From Eustoma russellianum (taxonomy: Eukaryota > Streptophyta > Magnoliopsida > Gentianales > Gentianaceae): a DNA stretch of 64,000 nt. Shown here piece by piece: positions 21,010 through 32,800 of this stretch; the stretch's first letter is position 1; each line of letters starts with the position of its first letter. The stretch is from positions 5,075,053 to 5,139,052 of the forward strand of contig AP025054.1 of NCBI GenBank assembly GCA_036186865.1, read 5' to 3'. The position numbers and the translations under genes were made by a program. The notes beneath the pieces were generated by a model that did not search any database, was not told the origin of the DNA, and was given only the letters and a program-made list of their open reading frames with translations.

Positions 21010-23476
21010 TGTTTGGTCATAGCCTAAATCCTATCCTCCTTTTATGCCTCCTAATATCTAATGCGTAATATACGCTCGTCTCTTTCAAAAATACCATATC
21101 ATCTCAACTGCGATTCCGGCCAAAGTACCTAAAATTCTCACTTAAATCTTATACCCTCTACATTACATCAACTACATGAATCAATTGTCTCCACTATAAA
21201 GTTATAAAAAAGGAGACCGACCTCTTCTGGGTCAGAAAATTTTTTCAACTCTCCCTCGATCAGATCGGCCATGGACTTGATGTACCCCTTCCGTTGATAC
21301 CAAGATTGAATAATGGCAACAGGAAGTCTTGACAAATATTCATCATTCCTGAAGAAAAACGGCAACAAGACTTGATGTATGCTAACTGACATAAACGACT
21401 GCAAACATGCAAAAAGTGATACAGCCATACCAAAAACATAGCAACCACCAATAAACTAACTGAAACAAGACTAACCTGAAGATGCTTTGCAGAACGCGAA
21501 TGCTTGACCCTGTTGTAGAGATGGAAAATTGAGGATAAAGAGGTAGGACAACAAGGATTGTAATACCATCTTTCTTAATCTGTTTGCAGAAGAGACGACC
21601 ATCAAGGGATTGCAATGATATTGGTTAACATGCTAAGGAAGAATCGCATAAGATAAGAAAGAATAATATTTGTCCAAGGCAACGACCAGATTACTCAGCA
21701 ATTCATCTTCCCCTTACCCTTTCCCTCCTTTTGGATTTTATTAGGGAATCACATCATCAAGTTAAATGAATTCCACAAAATTTCATTCTGCCCTTCTCCT
21801 TGGAGAATTATGTAATTAATAACTTATGGCTACATAAGACAGAAAATTTAACTGAGCCTTCAAGACAGAAACTGGAAGCAGACCCATTAGGGTTTTTCAA
21901 CTTGTTAAGTAGAATTACTCAGCCATAAAAGCCAATAGAATTTTACACGCTTCTCGGCATGTGTCATGCATTATAGGTCAAGAAGAAACTTAAAGGCTGC
22001 TAAAAACGGTATTAAGTGGCAAGAACACTTGCGACATTATCGAAACAATGAGAAATAGGTGCAAAAATATCACAATTATATATTTTTAAAAAGAACTTGC
22101 CTCTTGAATGGCTTCTTCAGTGAATGGGCGCCAATACCGCATTGCAATATACACATCTGCAGCAACTTTTTTCTCTTGAAGAGCCACTTTCAGAGCACTT
22201 GCCTTAGATGAAAAATAAATTAAGATCATAAAAGAATGTTAAAACTCAAGCAAACACATTGCTGACATGATGTACCTGTTCAGCGGTTATTTTAAGTTGA
22301 GGTGAACCACCTCCAATGGAAGCATAGCCTTCCTTGCTTTTGGGAGCTCGGAAAGTTGAAATAAGTTGGGCAAGTGGGCCCTGAAGGAACCTGAACAACC
22401 TCGGGAGACGTATAATGTCCTGTCATATGATAAAAAGGCATCGAGCAATATCATTTGATCAATGCTTACTCACTAAATGTTGATGATTAGATGAATGGAG
22501 ATTACTAGCATACAGGATCTGCAAATAAATTGTATAAGAACGGCTGAACGTCGTTTAGAGTCTCTGGTCCACCAAGATTCAAGAGCAGCACACCAATTTT
22601 CTCTGTTGCAGTCTGTGATGGAGATTCCACAACATTGTCTAGATAAGTGTATTCACCAACAGAGTAAAATGTTCTCCCAACAGAATCCCTATTAGCAGAA
22701 ATATGGAAGAGAGAAGACCCTCGAATACTGCTATTCTGGTCAGATGATCTGACAAGTTGAGTTGCTTCATTAGAAAGACGATGGAGCTGTTGCCGCCCTA
22801 ATGCAAGTTGAAAGGAAGGTGATGGTGATCTTGTCCAAGGGCATACCCTACATAGGCAAGCACTCAATGAATTTATCCAATCAAAAACTGCAAAGATCCA
22901 CTAGCTTCTTCTTCCACCCAACTAAATGTAAGAACGATATTACAAATTAAGCTGAACAGACATGTAAAGTTAAGAATTAAATGATTTTTCATGGATGAGA
23001 AAATAAATCATATGATCCATATGTGCGCATAGGCCCACAAAAATTCATTATATTTGCATGAAGAACAGAGTCTCAACCAAACGAAGTGAAGAGCAGCAGC
23101 TCTTCTCAAGATTTGGAAACATTACTAGCGTCTGATAGCATATCCTAAAAGTTAAATATGTATAAAAGAATTATATAGAATATATATATGCATAAAATCT
23201 TTTGCTAAACAACTTTGAAGGTAAAAGAAAATATAACACAAAAACACACACACAAAAATTTTGATGCTTTAACTACCAAAAACAGCCAGATGCTTAGACC
23301 CTCCCTTTTTCCATCATGATCAGATGTTATAAACCACCTGATAAACAAATTCAACAATAAAAGAAAAGGACCAGCAAGAAAGCTCACAAGGACGAATTAG
23401 TATTGCTGCAACTGCAATTATGCAACGTGGGCAGCTTCGTCTGAGGAAGAATCCGAGAGGCAGCAATTGCATCCAT
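18138..23476 (-). CDS. FC1: Ferrochelatase, plastid, FC1 type
   Basis: Inserts Fe2+ into protoporphyrin IX to make heme. Nine exons keep one frame over 488 residues: 23388-23476, 22514-22847, 22276-22419, 22101-22202, 21476-21579, 21222-21348, 20672-20824, 20348-20448, 18138-18450. The N-terminus is Ser/Thr-rich and fits a transit peptide; the conserved core begins KIGVLLLNLGGPETLNDVQP. FFSAHGVP holds the likely catalytic His308, and SEHIETLEEID the acidic metal-site residues (about 389-398). The C-terminus is a hydrophobic segment (about 457-483, FFGSILAFLFLLSPK) without the chlorophyll-binding motif of FC2, so I assign FC1. FC1 supplies heme widely and under stress (literature). The junction after exon 1 could shift by 15 bases. 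Intron 4 appears to start with GC; the last intron (18451-20347) is the longest. Confidence 0.93.
20976..21009. repeat. (ATTT)n microsatellite in FC1 intron 6
   Basis: About eight copies of TTTA in a row between FC1 exons 6 and 7. Confidence 0.9.
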
Positions 23477-25395
23477 ATCTGGATCTAAACGAGGTACGTT
23501 TTAGAAGAGGGCTTTGCAAAAGCCCTGAGCTTCGACTTAAAAAAGAATCAAGGGCAAAATAAATCTTAAGAAAAATGGAAAGGAAAAATGTGTAAAAATT
23601 CGGTGGACCCCACAAGAGAAAGTAGTTCGAAACGCGCCTAACCTCCTTGAAGTTTTCGAGCAAGGCCAAACCACACCACCCTAACCTTCTCATTTACATC
23701 ATCTATAATGTTTTTTTTATAGTAGCTTCTTATTTATGTTTTTAATTTACATCATCTATACTACGATATGAGACCGTTAAACTCTTGATTTACATCTCCT
23801 GATTTACTCCTTTATAATATTTTTTGGAATGAGCGGTGAGATACGCTAAACTCCTGATTTATATCTATTTATTTAGATCATCTATAATTTTTTTCGGACT
23901 GGTGGGAGGTTGCTAAAATCTTTATTTACATCTTCTATAATTTTTTTATGAGATTGGACATAAGAAGCCCTCGAGTTAAAGGATATGACTTTTTGCTAAA
24001 CTCGGTTTTCTCTACTTCCCCGTTCCTTCTCAAGAAAGCGTCTTTCCACTTTCCTTTATAATGGTTGGATCCTCAATTCCTTTGTTTTTTTTTCTCTGAA
24101 ATATGTAAATCAATAGATATGAGTAAACAGGTCTACAAATTTACAAATTCAAATTATTTATATGATTAAACTCTCACGTTACAGTCTTTTCTATTTTTTA
24201 TATTTTCATTCTGATATTTTTTGTTAGATTATGTAATGCAGACTCCAATTTCTTTTATTGTTTAATACATCGTTTCTTATGTCAACAACCAAAAGATACC
24301 TTGGATTATCGTATTTATTCTAAGATTTCTAATGATATGATTAATAAGGACAAAAATAAGTTAATGTAATAGTTTCTTGGGGGAAAAGGAACAATAAAGA
24401 ACATGAAAAATACCGTCTCTTTTGTTGGTGTCTTTTCTCCAGTCGCTAATAGCAATCACATTATTATTATGTTTTAATTTATACATAAACATATTACTAT
24501 AAAATTGGGCTATTTATAATGTATCACTCTCATTAAAAGAATTTATAAATGTTATTGAAAACTTACTTCGAAAAGAAGGAAAAGGAGGAAGCGTGGTCTT
24601 CCATACTCCACGTTCGGAAGCTTGACCAAACCTGCCTATTTTGGGTGGGAAACCCTCGATGACGATTGCTGTTTTCATCTAATTCTAATCATTAGTCTTA
24701 TAATTAGAAGCACACTCTCTATTTTTTATGATAGATGTATTGTTTATCTGTCTCTTATCTTTTCCAAACTATAACAATAGTTTTTGCTATCGTTAGGATA
24801 CACTGGATATAATTGTTGTTGTTGTTTATTTTTTATTGTCATGTGTCGACGAATCACGTATTACGGTATCATATTATGGTAAAGAGAAGCGGACCCGATT
24901 TTTTATGGTCATCAAACATATACCACATTAAGATCACGTCAAGTGTTACCTGACAAAATAAATCACGTTGACTCTCAAATGATATTGTAACAACATAAAC
25001 TAATATATGAAATATATAATATATAAAATACATTGTATTTCTTTTATTTATTAGTCTACGTTTTTCCCGGTATAATATATAACATTTTCATTATAAATTG
25101 TGATACTTGAAATGTACATAATTGTTACTAAATGAATCACGCTTTTACAAAGCATTAATATTCTTAAATACCGATGGTTCATGCTATGTCGGATGAGGAA
25201 GATATGTATAATGCTAACAAGGTAGATACTACTAATATTGAATATAGTAATTTTTTCTATAGAATGTCTCGTATGCCCACACCTTTATGGTACAGTACTA
25301 AGGCAAATAAGTAACTTCATACCAACTAAACCTGCAAAAACGAATTTCTGTTGTCGGTTTTTTTCAGCGGGAATTTACAATCTCGTTTTATGGTC
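23477..25395. other. AT-rich region upstream of FC1
   Basis: Holds the presumed FC1 promoter near 23480-23700. Between about 23690 and 23960 a degenerate unit recurs (variants of CTCCTGATTTACATCTTCTA followed by a T run), four or five times. Beyond that only AT-rich sequence and the TS-type SINE fragment at 24733 are seen. No gene. Confidence 0.55.
24733..24826 (+). mobile_element. TS-type SINE 3' fragment
   Basis: Contains CTGTCTCTTATCTTTTCCAA, TTTTTGCTATCGTTAGGATA and CACTGGATATAATTG, then a GTTGTTGTTG tail. Matches the 30508 and 63387 copies. Confidence 0.65.
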
Positions 25396-26630
25396 GGATA
25401 TGTTGGAGACAATCAATCCTGTACCAAGACGCAGTCGTACAATGTGTGCATATGAAACAGCAAAATAAAATAAATCAAACCCGGGGCGAGTCGAGGACTC
25501 TGTCCTTAAGACGTATTGCTCCGGTATACTGTGCCCAACCGGTGTGAGCAATCGTCTCCCAGGATACAACGGGTACCTGTTCAGTTGAGCGGCACTGCTG
25601 AACTTGAACTCCTTCGAACGCTAGAGTATCCTGACTTCTCCCGGACAATATGCAAGACTCACGTGCTACGAATGCAGAATGCTTATGAAAATGCTTAGAG
25701 CTTAGTGTATCTAATGAATGCACCCTTAGCCCTCTTTATACAGGGGAGTTGGTTGGAGAACAAGGTACCGTGACCGTTGGATCAAAACCGAAGTTTGATT
25801 TAGGCCGTTAGATTAAAACCTCCTATCTAGATTAGGATGGTTTAATCTCAGCCCTTAGATTAAAGATTGATCCGCAGGTTTAAACCTGGACCGTTAGATG
25901 GAAACCATATTCGGTTAAGCGGTTAAGACAGTTTAAATCTCGGCCGTTAGATCAAAGCTGTCTTCCCTGCCACCGTTAGATCACAACAGATTGATCTTTA
26001 TTTTAAACCGAAGGATAGTGTTAGTTTCAAGTTTGAAACCTAACCGCACAACCAAAATGATTCTGCCCGCTGTCTCACTTCGATCGATCACATCGATCGA
26101 TCGAAGTGACATCGATCGATCGATGTCTGACTGAGCACTTCAATCGATCATTTTGATCGATCTAAGAGACATCGATCGATGTCCTCTGATCGTCTTTGAT
26201 CGATCTATCAAGCGTATAAAGCTCTCTGATCCACTCCGATCGATAACATCGATCGATCGAAGTGACATCGATCGATCGATGTCATCGATCGATGTCCGTC
26301 AGATGCTTTTTACGCCACATGGACCCCTCCAACGTGGCATTCCTCTATACGGGTGACACGTCACCCATTAACAACATTTTTCATCCACTTTGAGCATTAA
26401 TTTCACATTCACCCAATACCATAATTGAGTGATTCCAACATCCTAATATTAACCACTCGTTAAGTAGATAATTAGAGATTCATTAGTTTTCGACTTCATT
26501 ATCGGAAACTCATTAAGCTCAAAGTACGTTGCTCAACCACATTTTGCAACATCGTTACTGGGCCAAAGCCCAAATCTTCCAATCTCCAACGATGGGCCAA
26601 AGCCCAAACCTTAAATTCTCCAACAGGATA
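25396..26630. mobile_element. Solo LTR of a large LTR retrotransposon
   Basis: A 1225-bp segment (25401-26625) starts TGTTGGAGA and ends TCTCCAACA, a 9-bp inverted terminus, and is flanked by the 5-bp duplication GGATA at 25396-25400 and 26626-26630. No internal region or second LTR is present, so it is a solo LTR left by recombination between two LTRs. It contains five or six CCGTTAGATC-like motifs (25770-25985) and a dense array of ATCGATCG palindromes (26080-26300). The superfamily cannot be decided from the LTR alone. Confidence 0.9.
26075..26310. repeat. ATCGATCG palindrome array inside solo LTR
   Basis: About a dozen overlapping GATCGATC/ATCGATCGAT blocks, grouped as larger inverted units such as ATCGATCGATCGAAGTGACA. 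Two nearly identical blocks (about 26090-26127 and 26248-26282) suggest a local duplication. Confidence 0.9.
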
Positions 26631-26689
26631 TGCACATAAATTATATGGATAAGCTGTAACATCGAATGATTGCAACCATTTTAATAAGG

Positions 26690-27000
26690 GCAGAATATAA
26701 TAAAGGCCCTTAAACTATTCACCAATAAATGTTTTGACCCTTAATTTCTTTTTTTTAATATTTTGGCTCCTAACATTTTAAAACTGTAACATTGTGACCC
26801 TTCTGGCAAGAAAAACTTTGGCGAAGCGGATGGCGATGGAGGTCAATACCGTCTTTTCATTGTTTAATCATTTCTCTGTATATTAAAGGCCTTAAACTAT
26901 TATTATGGGAATGTTTTGCCCCCTAATCTTTTTTTATAATATTTTAGGCACTCATCTTTTTAAAACCGTAATATTCTGATACTTCCGGTTAAACTAGCCA
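26690..27000. repeat. Two-copy tandem repeat, period about 188 bp
   Basis: The first copy includes GGCCCTTAAACTATTCACC, ATGTTTTGACCCTTAAT and TTTTAAAACTGTAACATTGT; the second has GGCCTTAAACTATTATTATG, ATGTTTTGCCCCCTAAT and TTTTTAAAACCGTAATATTC. No coding signal. Confidence 0.7.
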
Positions 27001-28027
27001 AAAATTAATCATCTTAACCTTTAATTGTTTGTTCCTCGAATTCTCGACCACCACACAATTACCCTTAGTAGTTGCCCTAAGTTTAGGGTTTTGACCCTTA
27101 GTAATTTTAGATTGTTTGTTTGGAATCACTCCATTCACCTCTTCCGAAACCACATGCTAGTAATCAGTTTGTTAATCCATCTTTTATGGAACCGTGATTA
27201 TGGTTAACAAATAGATTATGGGTTAAAACGTCTACCGTATTTATAGTGAACTAAGGTATATCATAATAATGCTTGTCAAGTGATAATTATAATTTTCACC
27301 GCACTAGAACAAGTGTTACGTTTGGGACGTGTTTGGTGGAGTATACCACATGTTTACTTATAGTTGCAGTCTATTTTGTCACGAATGTGAGTTGATTTAG
27401 GTCTCATATGGGCACATTTTCTACGAATTGGACTAGTTCCAAGCATGATCTCAGGTGGAAGCTATTATAAGAAGTATTATAAAGGATGAAATGAAGCAAT
27501 GCGCGCCTTTAACATCGCTTGACATGAGTAAAACAGAACAACCAACTCTGCATATAGAGTGTACATGTTCTTACATACTTGCATAGCATGTGAATCAGGC
27601 ATGTGACATATCTTAAACATACATTCTAATGGTTTTATGTGTTTTAATACGTCATGGTTTTCTTCTTTCCCTTCTTCTTGGTTTTGCTATCATTTAACTT
27701 ATTTCTTGAATGTGCTTCCAAAAAAAAAAAAAAACTTGTCAGTCCTTGTACTTTCTAAAATTTTATGTATTAATAAGTGGATGAAACCATAAATTGAAAT
27801 GAGATACACCAACTTAAACTACTTATTTGTTTATTTGGCTGTAACATTTTATGAATTAGTGTATTTTAAGTGTTGGTGATTAAAATAAAAGTATTTAAAT
27901 CTAATACTGTATGATAATTAAAAAAAAGGTTATTTATTCATATAGTAAAATTGTGCAAAAAAAAAAAAAAGAGCAAAAATTGCAACAAAATATATCTAGA
28001 ATGTGACGGCTACAGAAATGCCACAGG
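27001..28027. other. Intergenic, no gene seen
   Basis: AT-rich DNA with A runs at 27720-27734 and 27957-27971. Only short chance reading frames. Confidence 0.6.
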
Positions 28028-28240
28028 AAGTGGTGCTATATTTTTTCGGTTGCCCAAAGTATCCCAGCCAAAAGACAGAAAACTAATCTTCCGTCCTTAC
28101 GGTCAGCACACTAAGTGGCAGAGAACTGGCCAAATGATTTGTTCTATTCACATAGGTGGAGATCGAACCACAACCACATGCTTAAGGGACGAAGTGCTGA
28201 ACCAACACGCCAACCATATTGGTTAAGTGGTGCTATATTT
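28028..28240 (-). mobile_element. tRNA-derived SINE with 16-bp target duplication
   Basis: The minus strand from 28224 reads a tRNA-like head: a box A-like TTGGTTCAGCACTTCG and a near-perfect box B, GTGGTTCGATCTCC. The insert 28044-28224 (181 bp) is flanked by a perfect AAGTGGTGCTATATTT at 28028-28043 and 28225-28240. The short A stretch at the 3' end fits retroposition. It belongs to a different family from the GTT-tailed and Au-like SINEs in this window. Confidence 0.88.
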
Positions 28241-28356
28241 GGTGATCCTTATTGGTGAGGTTTGCTGGTGTATCCAGAGAGATGTGAAAAAAAAAGAAAA
28301 AGAAAAAAAGGCAACAAAAATATTTATTTTTATATTATTTGCCAAGTAAATGGTGG

Positions 28357-29000
28357 TATGCAATAGGAGTGTCAAACAGGTCGTGTATCGTGTTTCGTGT
28401 TTTTCGGGTTTTGTGAATCAAAGTGTCATACCCATATCTTACCTGATTGCTTCGCGTGTATGGATGTAGATACCCAAACCCGTACATGTCAGGTTTCGTG
28501 TCGTGTATCGGGTATACCCACGAACTTGACAAGTACAAATAATCCAAGTCGTGTACACGTCATTTCATGTATTTTTCAGGTAATTTCAGGTTTTGTACAT
28601 TTTTCAGGTTTCATGTACTTAAACGACTACTGATACAAGGTCATATAACTCAAATCACTTGACTATGCAATAATAGATTAAAGGAATGAGATTTGGGAAT
28701 GGAGGAAAGGGGAACCGAATATGGTTACTTAGTAGCGCAATAGTCTTTTTTTAGAAAAATTTATTTATTTTATTAATTATAAATTTTATTTAAAATATAT
28801 TTTTTAAATTTCGTGTATAAACGGGTATAAACGGATACCCGCAAGTATACCCGGACACGACCCGCCGTTGGTGGGTAGCTTTCAGGTCTTATCCGATTTG
28901 TACACGAAACCCGCCAAGGTCATACCATACCCACGAAAATTCGTGTCAGGTTCAGGTCGTATTTCGTGTCGTGTCTGAAATTACCACCCCTAATATGCAA
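28357..29000. mobile_element. Foldback or hAT-like non-autonomous element
   Basis: About 630 bp (28364-28993) beginning TAGGAGTGTCAAACAGGTCG and ending in the complement of TTAGGGGTGGTAATTTC, flanked by TATGCAA at 28357-28363 and 28994-29000. Inside, GTGTCGTGT-like, ACCCG and CGGGT motifs recur in both orientations. There is no open frame for a transposase. The termini match imperfectly, so the superfamily is a guess. Confidence 0.65.
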
Positions 29001-29810
29001 ACAATAAAATTTTAATTATTTTTGAGAGTCTTAAACCCTTCTTTCAAAAATTTAAAGTTTATGCTTTTTATAATAATTGTTAAATTATATGACTCTCTTT
29101 TAAACTTTGACAGTTTTAGTGGCTCTTAAATAAAATTTCCCGATATACCAACGCTTGTAGCTGATTGTTGATTTGATTAGTTTTTCTTTTTATATTGGTT
29201 CAACCGTTAGTTGTAAACTTGTAATTTTATTTTTCGTGGATTAAGTTTTAGGATAAATAAATTTGACTTTAAGTTTTTCCTTTAAATACTAATAATTTAT
29301 AAAAATAATTAAAGACTGGTATCAATACAATAATTTTTTTTAATAAAAACACACATTTATTGTTTTTACACTATTAGCTTTATATTGATAAAATTAAAAA
29401 CGTGTTTTTATAAAAAAAATTGCATTTATCAATACTCACAAGTAAATAAATCCTTATATTAAAAAAACAACACATGACCTATATTCTAACGACAAAAAAA
29501 TGTAGTTAAAAGATAAGAAAAAGTCAAAAAATACATTTATTCCTATATAAACAAAGTACAATTTTGGGACAAAGAAGCGTAGTGGAAATTACGACATAGC
29601 AATATCGGAGGCGCTTGGGACACGACTTTAACGTTTCCAATTTGTAGGGTTTAGTGCTGAAGCCTAAAACCCTCCGAATTCAAAGATAGGTGCTGAGCAT
29701 TGTGATATTTCCAGTTGCAAAATAGTGGGATTCTCTATAGGATTTGTTACGGCTACTGCCTCAGATTTTGATAATTGAGAAAATTTCATATTTTCCGGTG
29801 GGAGTTACAG
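29001..29810. other. AT-rich DNA and presumed NOC2 promoter
   Basis: No gene up to about 29560. The NOC2 5' leader probably starts somewhere in 29560-29810; no TATA box is assigned with confidence. Confidence 0.4.
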
Positions 29811-32800
29811 ATGGGGAAGTTGGGGAAGAAAGCAAGGAAGTTTGCCAAGAAGAATCTTCAGTCAGTGCTTCGACAGAGACGAAAGAATAAGGCCTTCATG
29901 TCTAAGAAAAAGTTCCCAAGTACTGATTTTCCTTTTAGAATTCGTTTGCTTTTGTTTTTTTGTACAAATTTTATTGGTCATTTTCTTTTGGGATGTGGAA
30001 ATTCATTATCTTTTTCTCCGTAGCAATGTAAATCACAAAAAGCAAACCTACCCCTGTTGTGTTTATTATAAATTATTTTTGTTTGTTTCATATTTTGGAG
30101 AGCTATTTTGCGGAGACAGCTGAAATTCAGAAACTTGAATCCCAGTTGACTTAATTTTGTGGTTTGAGGGGGTGGGGGGTGGGGGGAGATTGGTTTGGAC
30201 TGCGCTATTTCATTTCCTTTAGTAGCTGACTTGTTTATCATCACCTGCTCGTGTTGCCGAGAAGCGGAATATGATCCTCGTGCTGGCTAATTTTGTTTAA
30301 GATTTAGTCTGTCACTAATGAAATAAACCATTGCCAATTCTTGCCTGTTGCTGTCACTGGTAATATCTAGCATTTTTAAATTCACATGCCCATCCATTTG
30401 CGGGATTTGGTATTGTCTCCCTGTAGTAGAAGTATGCACTGGTCTTAGGCACTGAACTAGCTGAAGAAGAAATTTTGTTTTTGTTTTTGTTTTCCCCATC
30501 GTGGAATTACACTTTGTTTGCCTGCCTCTCACCATCCCTAGACCCTGGCGATAACTTTTGCTGTCGTTGGGATATACTGGGTATGATTATTGTTGTTGTT
30601 GAAGTAGCTGGAGGCGGGTAATTGTTTTAGTTGGGGAAAAGGATTTTAAGAAAGATTTAGGAAGAAGAGTAAGGATTACTTTTATCTCCATCTTATAGCT
30701 GATAATGTGTCGTCTGAATTTGTTTCAGAAAATTATGCAGAAGATGACGTTGATGAGCAAACTGGTATTTCATTGGGGAACACGAATGGAAGGTAAAGAA
30801 GGTGAATTTGATTACATGTGATATCATTTCAAAGGATTTATTTTGGTCAGGTGGTAGATAGTCTTAAGAGAAGTTTGACCTTTCGTTTCCCTTGTCTTCT
30901 GTTACATAATTTTCATACTTTTTTCACTCATAGAAAAAGATATCCATTTTATGAGGACATTCCATTTCGTGGGAACGCATGTGAGCTGCTTGTGAGTTGT
31001 GACAGTTCATGACTGTAGTTGACATGTTTGCTTATTCATGCTCTTGTCAAATGAAGAGCCAAGGCTCGCTCCCCAATGTAGTACAGTCTTTCTCTATGAT
31101 CTCAACTGGTATGAGAGTAGATGACCATACCAGAAATGGTAGTCTAGTGTGCACCAAATCTCTTCCTCTGCCCATACTTTTTTTTTTCTTATCTCTGTTC
31201 TTCATTTGAAGTTTTTGCATTTTTACAAAAATATTTAAAATTTTATGTCCCACAGTGTGATATGAAAACCTTCTGTTTTTCTGAATTACATGGTCTCACA
31301 CTTGATTATGTATCAACCTATCCAATCCCCTATCATCCAAAAAATAATGCTGTATTTGGTGTTAATATACAAGAAAATAAGCAATACGCCATTCAGACTT
31401 CTTCTGTTTCTTTTATATTTTTCTTCGCCAAAAAGAAAAAAGAAAAGGAAACTTTGTCTCCGTCACCCTGCGGAAGATGGTCCACTGGCACCCTCCCTAA
31501 TGAATGAGTTAGAAAGCAGGATATTGGGTCGATTGACTCGATTCTGAAATTAAAATATGCAGCGCTGAGGGAAAAAATAAGAAAATTGTCAGACTTTTGG
31601 GCATGTATTCCAGAGATTGAGGGAAAACTAGGGGAAATTTTCTCAGAATCATGGTGGAGAGATTGGTTAGAGGTTGGAAGGTTCTTTTGCAGAACAAAAT
31701 GAAGAGCATTACAGAGCAACTTTAGGAACCGGGGAAATGTTAATGCAGGGGAAATTAGTAGGTGGAATTTAAGAAGACGATAACTAAGGAAAGAATATAA
31801 AGGTTGGAAGAACATTCCCAAAAGGTAAAATTGTGCAATCAAAACTGGAGAGCTAAATCTGCTACATGTAAAGATTTGCATCAGATGTATCAACGGCGGC
31901 GAACAGGGGGATTGGGTTTGGCTGAATCGTCTTCAGCGAGTCTGAAGAAGAGTTTTTCATCTTTTTTCTGTCGTAGAAAGATATGCAGGACAGCGGATGG
32001 GGTGTGGCGGTTATATAATACACATTGTTCTTTATATTGACGTCAATATGGCATATAATAGGGTGTTTTCTGTTAAGTGAATATGTAGCCATGGGGGAAG
32101 ATCCTGGATGAGAGGTCTTACCTCAGCAGCTGTTAAGGTAGAAGCCCAAGATCATTAAGTCTTAGGTGCAATCATTACAAAATGCAGTGATTCTGTCTTT
32201 ATAGTGACATAAATAAAATCGTGGAGATAGCATGGTATTTTTTTTCTGCAAGCAGGAGACTATCGTATTTGAAAACACAGGGGAGGTTTTGGTAGTTTTA
32301 ATAAAACATGAGTGGTCGATGCATGTTATCCCATTTTTTTGGCATTCATTCCCTGCCTTCCGACACATCGATAGCTACCAAAAGCATATTTCCGATGGAG
32401 TTCCCATTCTTATCTTAATATGTTATAACTTTGACAGCCTGTCCCTGTCAAATCAGTCTTACTCCTTATTCTATTCTTTTATATTAGTTCTTACTTCTAC
32501 TGTTTATTATTTCATTGGCTTCTAAGTGCAGCTCACTTCATTGAAATGTTCTTTGGTTCCTAATTCCTGCTAATTATTACCAATGTCCTCTACTCGAGGT
32601 GTGCTATTTGCTTTGATGTATCTGGTTGTACTGTTCACGTCTTTTGAGTGTCATAAAGATTATATGTTCCTGCCTAAGGCGGTGGTTGCTTTTCCTCCCC
32701 AAGTTTTCAGTAGTCAATGTACTCAATAGGAATTGCAGGATTGATTGTGTCTCAGTTTTGTCAATCCAGTGCTTTTTTTTCTGAATAGTCTAGGGAGGCT

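Noticed and set aside
18138..23476. Assignment as FC2
   Set aside because: The C-terminus lacks the chlorophyll-binding motif with its Gly-Arg pair; it has the hydrophobic FC1-type tail.
25238..25723. Short reading frames on both strands near the solo LTR
   Set aside because: They overlap the LTR border and resemble no protein.
28137..28224. Intact tRNA gene on the minus strand
   Set aside because: Boxes A and B are present, but the sequence does not fold as a tRNA by eye and has a 16-bp target duplication around a longer body, so it is a SINE.
31262..31893. Overlapping reading frames of 80-166 codons in NOC2 intron 2
   Set aside because: Both strands are open over the same AT-rich stretch, no domain is recognisable, and splicing of NOC2 removes the region.
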